Shown: positions 27,900-35,130 of the stretch, piece after piece
Layout: each line of letters opens with the position of its first letter
Numbering within the stretch: the first letter of the stretch is position 1
DNA from: Patescibacteria group bacterium
GTDB taxonomy: Bacteria; Patescibacteriota; Kazan-3B-28; UBA10110
Reading direction: 5' to 3'
Assembly (NCBI GenBank): GCA_018817805.1
Contig: JAHITC010000036.1
Location: 1 to 35,130, forward strand
DNA: 35,130 nt
The notes under the pieces: generated by a model
The model's input: only the letters and a program-made list of their open reading frames with translations
Told to the model about the DNA's origin: nothing
The model's database searches: none
Translations under genes and position numbers: made by a program

Positions 27900-30011
27900 A
27901 TGGAAAAATTTGAAACTAAGCTTGGAGAATCCAAGCTCACTATAGAAACTGGCAAGATGGCTCAGTTAGCTTCTGGTTCGGTAACGGTTACTGTTGGAGA
28001 AACGGTAGTATTAGCCACTGCGGTGGTATCGAACACCCCAAAAGAAAATATCGACTACTTCCCTTTATTGGTCGATTTTGAAGAACGCATGTATGCGTCA
28101 GGGAAGATTTCTGGCAGTCGGTTTATTAAGCGCGAAGGTAGATCTTCTGAAAATGCTATCCTAACCTCCAGGTTAATCGATCGTCCCCTGCGTCCCCTAT
28201 TCCCCAAAGGTTTTTACAACGATGTGCAGATTATAATAACAGTTTTGTCTGCCGATCTAATTCATGATCCAGATGTAATCGCTATCATCGCCGCTTCGTC
28301 AGCCTTAACGCTGGCGGGAGCTCCTTTTGATGGGCCAGTTGGAGCTGTGCGAGTCGGTTTAGTCGACGATAAATTAGTGCTTAATCCATCGTACGAAGAA
28401 ATTGGCACCACTAGTCAGTTAGACCTAATAGTAGCTGGCACTAAAGACAAAGTGCTAATGGTAGAAGCCTCTGCCAGTGAAGTTAGTGAAGAAAAAATGA
28501 TCGAAGCTATTGAATTTGCTCACAAAGCCTTAGGGCCAACTATCGTTATTCAAGAAGAGATGATGAGCAAATTAAGCAATAAAAAAGAGTATGCTTTTGA
28601 ACTTCCTGCCGACCAATTAGTTGATGAAATTACCAAATTTATTGGTGATAAAGCCAATGAAGCTCTTTACAACCCAGAAAAAACCAAGCGCAATGAAATG
28701 ATGGATGCGCTTCGTGAAGCGGTTAAACAACAATTTGTAACCGAAGAAAATTCCGAACGAATAGTATCCGAGGTTTTTTCGAGTGTTATCTCGCAAGAAT
28801 TTAGAAAAAACATTCTAGAAAATGAAAAACGTCCAGACGGTAGAAAGATAGATGAAATTAGACCAATTAGCTGTGAAATTAAGATTCTACCGCGGCCACA
28901 CGGATCGGCTTTGTTTACTCGCGGCGAAACGCAAGCGCTAACTACAGTTACTTTAGGTTCGGTTAGTGATGAACAAATGATCGACACTATGGATAGCGAT
29001 ACTACGAAGCGTTATATGCATCATTATAACTTTCCTCCTTATTCCGTTGGTGAAATTAAGCCAATGAGAGGACCTAGCCGTAGAGATATTGGGCATGGTT
29101 CATTGGCTGAAAGAGCCCTTTTCCCAACCATTCCTTCTAAAGATGATTTTCCTTATACCATTCGAGTAGTATCAGAAATTTTAGCAAGTAATGGGAGTAG
29201 CTCTATGGCAGCAGTGTGTGGTAGCACCTTGAGCTTGATGGATGCAGGGGTACCTATTACAAAACCAGTGGCAGGCATAGCCATGGGGGTGGTTATCGGG
29301 GAGGGCAATACACATAAAGTGCTTACCGATATCGCGGGAGTCGAAGACTATAATGGCGACATGGATTTTAAAGTAGCAGGGACTAAAGATGGTATCACTG
29401 CTCTGCAACTAGACACTAAAGTTCATGGTCTAAATGTTAGCATTTTGCAGGAATCATTTTCGCGAGCAAAGATAGCACGTTTAGAAATTCTAAAAAATAT
29501 TACCGATTGTATCTCCTCTCCACGGCCAGAGCTTTCAATGTATGCGCCAAGGGTAACAATGCTTAAGATTGATCCGGACAAAATTCGCGACGTCATTGGT
29601 CCGGGTGGCAAAATTATTAATGAAATTATTGATCGGGCTGGCGGTAAAGGTGTTACAGAAATTAACATCGAAGATGATGGCACTGTCTATGTTTCATCTA
29701 CGAATGCTGCTTATACTGAAAGTGCTGTTAGTGAGATTAAAAATATTACCAGAGAAGTTCAAGCTGGAGAAAGATTTACTGGTAAAGTTACTCGTATCAT
29801 GGACTTTGGTGCTTTTGTCGAGATCTTTCCTGGCACTGAAGGGTTAGTTCATATTTCAGAATTAGCCGATCGCAGAGTAGATAAGGTAACTGATGTAGTT
29901 AAAGTCGGTGACATCCTTCCTGTTATAGTTAAAGAGATAGATAATATGGGTAGGCTCAATCTATCTCATAAAGGAACTTTAAATAAATCACAGGAGCCAC
30001 CTAAAGAATAA
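27900..30011 (+). CDS. pnp: Polyribonucleotide nucleotidyltransferase (start corrected from 27882 to ATG 27900)
   Basis: KISGSRFIKREGRSSENAILTSRLIDRPLRPLFPKGF, RPDGRKIDEIRPISCE, IGPGGKIINEI (KH), GKVTRIMDFGAFVEIFPGTEGLVHISEL (S1); SD GGAAAGGA 8 nt before ATG. Confidence 0.97.
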   Translation: MEKFETKLGESKLTIETGKMAQLASGSVTVTVGETVVLATAVVSNTPKENIDYFPLLVDFEERMYASGKISGSRFIKREGRSSENAILTSRLIDRPLRPLFPKGFYNDVQIIITVLSADLIHDPDVIAIIAASSALTLAGAPFDGPVGAVRVGLVDDKLVLNPSYEEIGTTSQLDLIVAGTKDKVLMVEASASEVSEEKMIEAIEFAHKALGPTIVIQEEMMSKLSNKKEYAFELPADQLVDEITKFIGDKANEALYNPEKTKRNEMMDALREAVKQQFVTEENSERIVSEVFSSVISQEFRKNILENEKRPDGRKIDEIRPISCEIKILPRPHGSALFTRGETQALTTVTLGSVSDEQMIDTMDSDTTKRYMHHYNFPPYSVGEIKPMRGPSRRDIGHGSLAERALFPTIPSKDDFPYTIRVVSEILASNGSSSMAAVCGSTLSLMDAGVPITKPVAGIAMGVVIGEGNTHKVLTDIAGVEDYNGDMDFKVAGTKDGITALQLDTKVHGLNVSILQESFSRAKIARLEILKNITDCISSPRPELSMYAPRVTMLKIDPDKIRDVIGPGGKIINEIIDRAGGKGVTEINIEDDGTVYVSSTNAAYTESAVSEIKNITREVQAGERFTGKVTRIMDFGAFVEIFPGTEGLVHISELADRRVDKVTDVVKVGDILPVIVKEIDNMGRLNLSHKGTLNKSQEPPKE

Positions 30012-30023
30012 TAATCTTATTCA

Positions 30024-30323
30024 ATGAAGTGTTCTGAATGTTCGCGTCGCAATAAACCTGGAAACGAATTTTGTATGTTTTGTGCGGCACGGCTTAATTC
30101 CGAAACTGCTAAATCTGGCCGCATTTTAATGCCACCACAAGACTTGCTTTTACCGACCTCAGAGAAACACTTCTTGTTACCGCGTCCAAAACATAGTCGT
30201 GCAGTTCTAGTCCTGCCCATGGCAATCTTAGTTGTTGGATTGGCCTTCACCATTTATTATCTTGGTTATCGCGATATTTATGCGGTACAGGCAGTTGAAT
30301 ATTATTCCGAATTAAATGAATAA
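30024..30323 (+). CDS. Double-CxxC zinc-ribbon, single-TM hypothetical protein
   Basis: MKCSECSRRNKPGNEFCMFCAARLN and TM AVLVLPMAILVVGLAFTIYYL. Confidence 0.7.
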   Translation: MKCSECSRRNKPGNEFCMFCAARLNSETAKSGRILMPPQDLLLPTSEKHFLLPRPKHSRAVLVLPMAILVVGLAFTIYYLGYRDIYAVQAVEYYSELNE

Positions 30324-30903
30324 GGATCGCACAACAGTTCTAGAGCAAATTAATAAAGACGTCTTGTCTCACCAATGTTCTCTTCGGGGTGGGTGCAAGC
30401 AGGCAGTTCCTGGAGATGGCAGCCCACATAGCGAAATCGTCTTTATCGGCGAGGCGCCAGGACGCTCGGAGGACGAGCAGGGTGTCCCTTTCGTAGGCTC
30501 CGCAGGACAAGTGCTTGCCAAACTGTTGGGCGAGATTGGCCTTACTAGAGAAACTATTTACATCACTAACGTTGTTAAATGTCGTCCTCCTAATAATCGC
30601 GATCCCCTGTCAGAAGAAGTTGTCGAACATGCCGATTTTTTAACCAGAGAGTTAAATCTAATTAAGCCAAAACTAATCGTACTTTTAGGTCGGCACGCTT
30701 TAGGTAGATTCTTTCCAAACGAGCAGATTTCTAAGTGTCACGGCAAGGCAAAGCGTAGAGGCGACCAAGCATATTTCATTGTTTATCATCCAGCAGCTGC
30801 TCTGCACAATCCAAACTTAGCTGCCACTTTAAAAGAAGATTTTTTAAAAATACCAGCAGTGCTTAAAGCTGTCGACAATCTCTCGCCAGTAGCTGTGGTT
30901 TAA
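30316..30903 (+). CDS. Uracil-DNA glycosylase, family 4-like (atypical Fe-S ligand set)
   Basis: VFIGEAPGRSEDEQGVPFVGSAGQVLAKLL, ITNVVKCRPPNNRDPLSEE, IVYHPAAAL. Confidence 0.9.
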   Translation: MNKDRTTVLEQINKDVLSHQCSLRGGCKQAVPGDGSPHSEIVFIGEAPGRSEDEQGVPFVGSAGQVLAKLLGEIGLTRETIYITNVVKCRPPNNRDPLSEEVVEHADFLTRELNLIKPKLIVLLGRHALGRFFPNEQISKCHGKAKRRGDQAYFIVYHPAAALHNPNLAATLKEDFLKIPAVLKAVDNLSPVAVV

Positions 30904-30933
30904 GAACTATTTTAATTACTAACCTTTCTATCT

Positions 30934-32664
30934 ATGCGTATGCGCGATCACAAATTCCGATCTAAAAAGCCAACCCCTCGTCCTAAGGAGTTTCTTTCTA
31001 AATCAACTCCTTCGTTAAAGATCATTCCTTTGGGTGGCTTAGATGCGATTGGCAAAAACATGACTTTACTTGAGTACGGCGATGATATTATTGCCATCGA
31101 TTGTGGCATGATGTTTCCCGACGAAACAATGCTAGGTATCGACTATGTTATCCCAGACAGTACTTATCTAAAGAAGAATAAAGGTAAGTTACGAGGGATT
31201 ATTACTACCCATGGCCACGAAGATCATATTGGGGCTATTGCTCATATTGTGCCAGAACTGGGGGTCCCAGTTTATGCCAGCGCACTCGCCAGGGCTCTTA
31301 TTGAAGCTCGCTTAGAGGAATTTAAGCAAGCCAAGAATATTAAAATTAATGTTTATACAGAAGAGTCCGAAATTAGGCTGGGTGTTTTCAAAATTCGCTT
31401 CTTTAAAGTTAACCATAGTATCCCAGATAGTTTTGGCATCATCATCGACACTCCTGAAGGGATAGTGGTACATACGGGTGATTTTAAAATTGATCTCTCT
31501 TCTCCCGACGGTGTCGTCACCAATTTCGATCGACTTACAGACATTCTAAGAACCCAACCCATACTTTTGCTTTCTGAAAGCACTAACGCCGAGAACCCGG
31601 GCTTTACTATTTCCGAAAAAGAGATAGCCAAAAGTTTCGAAGAAATATTTGTGAGCGCCAAAGGCAGAATTATTGTAGCTTCATTTGCTTCTCGCATAGA
31701 TCGAATGCAGCATGTTTTATCGGCAGCTCAAAAATTTAGTCGCAAGGTATTTATTTCTGGCCGCTCAATGTTAAAATATTTTGAAGCAGCTTCAAAGCTA
31801 GGGTATCTTAAGTGTCCCAAAAACCTCATTCAGCCCCTTAAAACAATTAGTAAGTTGCCCGATAGCCAAATTGTAGTTCTAAGCACAGGCAGTCAAGGGC
31901 AACAAGGCTCTGCTTTAGCCCGGATGGCTTTTGGCGAACACAGCCAAGTTAAAATTAAGGCCAGTGATATGGTTGTGTTATCTTCCTCCCCTATCCCAGG
32001 CAACGAGCGTTCTATATCGGCAATTATTAATAATCTTTGTCGTGATGGAGCAGAGGTTATTCATAATAAAAATATGCAGATACATACAACTGGTCATGCT
32101 TTTCAAGAAGAGCTTAAAATTATGTTAGAAAAAGTTCGCCCCAAATTCTTCATCCCTATTCATGGTGAATACCGCATGAGAACTGCTCATAAAAAACTAG
32201 CGGAAAGCGTGGGGGTCGCCACTAACGATATCTTTATGATGGATAATGGTGAAGTGGTCGAGATTAAAGGAGGAAAAGCCAAGAAGCTTAAAGAGATGGT
32301 CTCGTCAGGGGTTGTAATGGTGGATGGGCTTGGGGTTGGTGATGTGGGCGAAATAGTGCTTAGAGATAGACAGGCAATGGCTGAAGAAGGCATGTTTGTA
32401 ATAATCGCCACCATCGACAAAAGAACTGGGAAGTTGGTTAATAGCCCAGACATTATCTCTCGAGGGTTTGTTTATATGCGCGAGCAAGAAGATTTAATAA
32501 ACCACACTCGTGATGCAGTAAAAAGAATCTTTTCTTCTGGTAAAGGTAAAAAACCAGAAGATGCTACTTATCTGAAACAGAAAGTGCGCGATGAAATTGG
32601 GCAGTTCTTATATGACAAAACTAGGCGTCGTCCAATGATTCTGCCTGTAATTATTGAGGTGTAA
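30934..32664 (+). CDS. rnj: Ribonuclease J
   Basis: IIPLGGLDAIGKNMTLLEYGDDIIAIDCGMMFP, ITTHGHEDHIGAIAHI (metallo-beta-lactamase), VVHTGDFKIDLSSPDG, IPIHGEYRM. Confidence 0.96.
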   Translation: MRMRDHKFRSKKPTPRPKEFLSKSTPSLKIIPLGGLDAIGKNMTLLEYGDDIIAIDCGMMFPDETMLGIDYVIPDSTYLKKNKGKLRGIITTHGHEDHIGAIAHIVPELGVPVYASALARALIEARLEEFKQAKNIKINVYTEESEIRLGVFKIRFFKVNHSIPDSFGIIIDTPEGIVVHTGDFKIDLSSPDGVVTNFDRLTDILRTQPILLLSESTNAENPGFTISEKEIAKSFEEIFVSAKGRIIVASFASRIDRMQHVLSAAQKFSRKVFISGRSMLKYFEAASKLGYLKCPKNLIQPLKTISKLPDSQIVVLSTGSQGQQGSALARMAFGEHSQVKIKASDMVVLSSSPIPGNERSISAIINNLCRDGAEVIHNKNMQIHTTGHAFQEELKIMLEKVRPKFFIPIHGEYRMRTAHKKLAESVGVATNDIFMMDNGEVVEIKGGKAKKLKEMVSSGVVMVDGLGVGDVGEIVLRDRQAMAEEGMFVIIATIDKRTGKLVNSPDIISRGFVYMREQEDLINHTRDAVKRIFSSGKGKKPEDATYLKQKVRDEIGQFLYDKTRRRPMILPVIIEV

Positions 32665-32665
32665 C

Positions 32666-32956
32666 TTAAGCTTCTTCTATATCTAGCCTAGACAGCTGTT
32701 GCTGAGCATCTTCTTTTCGTTTGGTTTGATTGCTCTCTATGTCTCTTTTCATTTTATTTAATGCAGCCTTCAAATTAAACAAAACCTGATCTTCCGGTGT
32801 ACGATTGGCTAAATCTTTTTTGGCCTGGTCGACAGCTTGCTGATATGCTCTTAACATAACAATATTGTTGCTGGTGTTTTGCGTAGTTTGTCCATTTTGG
32901 ATAACTTGCTGCATTAGAGTTTCTATTTTTTTTGTAATGTTTTCGTTATTTTCCAT
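32666..32956 (-). CDS. Hypothetical small helical/coiled-coil protein (operon with 32978..34309)
   Basis: 96-aa ORF, N/Q/K/E-rich helical composition, 21 nt downstream of the larger ORF. Confidence 0.65.
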   Translation of the reverse strand: MENNENITKKIETLMQQVIQNGQTTQNTSNNIVMLRAYQQAVDQAKKDLANRTPEDQVLFNLKAALNKMKRDIESNQTKRKEDAQQQLSRLDIEEA

Positions 32957-32977
32957 GACCTTAAATTAATTAAACTA

Positions 32978-34309
32978 TTATTCTGTTGTTGTCTCAGGTG
33001 GTGGAAGTGTATCATAAGGGTTCTTGTGTGTTGCTTTTTCTTTTTCCTCTTGTTCGCTAATGAGACTTCTTGCACGTTCTGCGACAGCAAGCATCATTTC
33101 GTACGCTTTAGCTTTCCAAACTTTTCGATTACTGGTATCTGTAATATATCCTTCGCTCTCTAGTATACTTATCAGAGGTGTTTCTAGTGCTAAAGCTATC
33201 TTCTCGTTTGAATCGTATCTGGTGAGATGTCCACTGGCGCCCTTAAAGTCTTTAAGGGCGACTACTGCGATTGTAATTTTCTCAGGGTGCTTGCCGTCAT
33301 AAAGCTCATATTGGTTCTCATCTTCATTAAACATAATTTGAATATCGTCTGGAGAGTGTTCGTTATTTTCTACATTTTCTGCATCTTCGTTGTCGGCTGT
33401 AGTTCTTTCTGGAGGATTGTCGTCTGTTTCCTCTGTTGCTGGGTTAGCTATAGTATTCTCTGCTTGTTGTTGATGCCGGCTGATCCACGCTTCATTAAAA
33501 GCGCCTATAGCTCGTTGTCTGTCTGCGATGAAATCAACTAAGTGTGGTTCTTCTTCGGAAAAGGCCAACTTCATTAGATCTTTTCTGCTGTATCTAAGAA
33601 GTTCTGACTTCATTTCCTTTTGAGTAATTTCTTGCTGGAGGAATCTTTGTTGGCTTGTGTATGTTTCTCTGCCAAATTGTCCCATCGCCAGCATGTCTTC
33701 TAGCATTATGTTGCTATTCTCTAAAACCGTTCTCTGCGAGTCTAAATCTATACCTGATTTGACTAATAGATTTTCGTAATAGAGTTGGTTTTCCTCGCTT
33801 AATTCTTCGTTAGCTAAATCATTTGTGAGTTGTCTAATTTTTTCCTCAAGGAGTGTAATATTAGCATTACTGCTTTCAATCTTATCTTTCAATCCAAGAT
33901 TTGATATTTGGGTGTTTATAATGGCTTGCTCCTGATTAAGTAAGGCAGCGACAGTTTGTTCTCGTTCGCGCAGGCCTTCTAGTTCTCTTTCAGCAAAATA
34001 TCTTTGAGCTGTGCGGTAACCAGAATCTATCAACCCTCCTTTTAGTTTTCTCTCGGGCATTGCATCCATAATATAAGTAGAACCAGCTGCCCTGCTTCTC
34101 GCTATATTATTTCTAGCTTCTTCCCTTTCGGATGCTTCCCGAGCCGCATTTTCGGCAGCGTCTAAATTCGCTTGTCGCTCGGCATCAACACGGGCATTTA
34201 TCTCATCAGCACCCTCAACGCCACCACCCTCGGTGAGTGTTGTTTGGTTATCCTCAGGGGTTTCAGTCTCAGGGAGGGGTCTTGCTGGGTTGTTTTCTTC
34301 TGGAGTCAT
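32978..34309 (-). CDS. Hypothetical acidic coiled-coil protein with separate C-terminal domain
   Basis: 443-aa ORF; E/Q/N-rich heptad-like region, acidic low-complexity linker, C-terminal ITIAVVALKDFKGASGHLTRYDSNEKIALALETPLISILESEGYITDTSNRKVWKAKAYEMML. Confidence 0.75.
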   Translation of the reverse strand: MTPEENNPARPLPETETPEDNQTTLTEGGGVEGADEINARVDAERQANLDAAENAAREASEREEARNNIARSRAAGSTYIMDAMPERKLKGGLIDSGYRTAQRYFAERELEGLREREQTVAALLNQEQAIINTQISNLGLKDKIESSNANITLLEEKIRQLTNDLANEELSEENQLYYENLLVKSGIDLDSQRTVLENSNIMLEDMLAMGQFGRETYTSQQRFLQQEITQKEMKSELLRYSRKDLMKLAFSEEEPHLVDFIADRQRAIGAFNEAWISRHQQQAENTIANPATEETDDNPPERTTADNEDAENVENNEHSPDDIQIMFNEDENQYELYDGKHPEKITIAVVALKDFKGASGHLTRYDSNEKIALALETPLISILESEGYITDTSNRKVWKAKAYEMMLAVAERARSLISEQEEKEKATHKNPYDTLPPPETTTE

Positions 34310-34325
34310 AAAACGTATATAATAT

Positions 34326-34366
34326 GTGTATCGTTTAATTATACACCCATCTCAGAAGTTTGTCAA
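34326..34366 (-). promoter_or_regulatory. Perfect consensus sigma-70-type promoter with overlapping dyad operator-like site
   Basis: Minus strand TTGACA (34361-34366) N17 TATAAT (34338-34343); dyad GTGTAT-N9-ATACAC at 34326-34346. Confidence 0.8.
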
Positions 34367-34410
34367 TGCCAGAGCGCATTTTCTCTATTCCCCCCCTGTA
34401 AATCCCCCTA

Positions 34411-34419
34411 TGGTATAAT
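34411..34419 (+). promoter_or_regulatory. Extended -10 promoter element TGGTATAAT upstream of ftsK
   Basis: TGnTATAAT; no clear -35. Confidence 0.5.
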
Positions 34420-34441
34420 TAACCTGTTATTCTAGATATTA

Positions 34442-35130
34442 ATGGCCAGAAGAAGGAAAAGAAAATACAAATATCGCTCCTATCAGACCTCTAAATGGAT
34501 GGAGGGGCTTAACTTAGACCTCGAATTAGCCCCAAATATCGTCCGAGAGATGGTGGCGGTGCTACTAATAGGGTTGGGGGTTTTTACTTTGCTCGCCATT
34601 CTGGATGCTGCCGGGTCGATAGGGCAGATCTTTTTTAGCATGCTCCGCCTAGGGTTAGGGTGGACAAGTTTTGTGCTCCCCGTTATTTTGGCTGGCGCCG
34701 GGGTGGCCCTTTTCTATCCAGTGAAATATAAATTTACAGCTACTAATATAGTAGGCCTTGTTTTGTTAGTAATATCGCTATCTTCTTTAATACATCTGTT
34801 TGTCGCGCCCGGCAATGGAACAGACGTAGCGGCCATTGGTGCAGGCGGAGGGTATTTAGGGTTTGCGGTTGCTCTGGCTCTAGTAAAACTACTAGATTTC
34901 TGGGCAGCGTTGCTCGCAGTAATAATGTTATTGGCCGTATCTTTATTATTAGTGTTTGGTCAACCACTTCGCCAGCTGTATTATCGGATGAGAGTTCAGG
35001 TTCCAACTTTTCCAAAGCTACCAAAAGTTGTGGTGCGAGGAGTTAATAACCACAATGCAGTCGAAGAAGACGATGATGAGGATGAAGAAGAAGAGGATAG
35101 AGACGGAAGAGCCCAAAACCCCAAAGAAGC
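34442..35130 (+). CDS. ftsK: FtsK/SpoIIIE-type DNA translocase, N-terminal membrane part (partial, runs off the window)
   Basis: Manual translation MARRRKRKYKYRSYQTSKWMEGLNLDLELAPNIVREMVAVLLIGLGVFTLLAILDAAGSIGQIFFSMLRLGLGWTSFVLPVILAGAGVALF..., 4 TM segments then acidic linker; downstream of rnj. Confidence 0.8.
   Translation, partial: MARRRKRKYKYRSYQTSKWMEGLNLDLELAPNIVREMVAVLLIGLGVFTLLAILDAAGSIGQIFFSMLRLGLGWTSFVLPVILAGAGVALFYPVKYKFTATNIVGLVLLVISLSSLIHLFVAPGNGTDVAAIGAGGGYLGFAVALALVKLLDFWAALLAVIMLLAVSLLLVFGQPLRQLYYRMRVQVPTFPKLPKVVVRGVNNHNAVEEDDDEDEEEEDRDGRAQNPKE

Noticed and set aside
33024-33541. Plus-strand ORFs of 92 and 104 aa
   Set aside because: Antisense to the 443-aa ORF, which has a strong promoter and coherent protein-like composition.
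1-35130. CRISPR arrays, transposons, prophage, defence systems, rRNA or tRNA genes
   Set aside because: No regularly spaced repeats, transposase or integrase motifs, or structured RNA genes were seen on reading both strands; small non-coding RNAs cannot be excluded without tools.

Overview
This 35.1-kb window looks like a compact, AT-rich bacterial core-genome segment, probably from a Candidate Phyla Radiation (Patescibacteria)-like lineage. That placement is inferred from gene size and content; no rRNA is present to confirm it. The window is centred on a probable replication origin with the order recF-dnaN-dnaA / rpmH-rnpA-yidD-yidC-jag. Left flank: valS (partial), tsaD, tyrS, a FemAB-like transferase, a SIMPL-domain protein, a small Cys protein, polA and mutM. 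Right flank: a five-gene surface-polysaccharide block (methyltransferase, flippase, GT4, O-antigen-ligase-like, GT4), a K+-independent-type H+-pyrophosphatase, a VanW-family protein, holA and rpsT. Next comes an RNA-decay/translation block (DHH phosphoesterase, rpsO, pnp, zinc-ribbon protein, type-4 UDG, RNase J). The window ends with an uncharacterised two-gene operon and the start of ftsK. I saw no tRNA, rRNA, CRISPR array, transposase or recognisable defence system. The items most worth follow-up are: (1) the unknown coiled-coil operon inserted between rnj and ftsK, with a perfect TTGACA-N17-TATAAT promoter and an overlapping dyad; (2) a DnaA-trio-like origin-unwinding element in the dnaN-dnaA gap; (3) recurrent -10 boxes 6-12 nt upstream of start codons, suggesting leaderless mRNAs; (4) a multi-hairpin pnp leader with a sequestered Shine-Dalgarno; (5) several enzymes with missing or altered canonical elements (PolA, UDG, DHH protein, RnpA).
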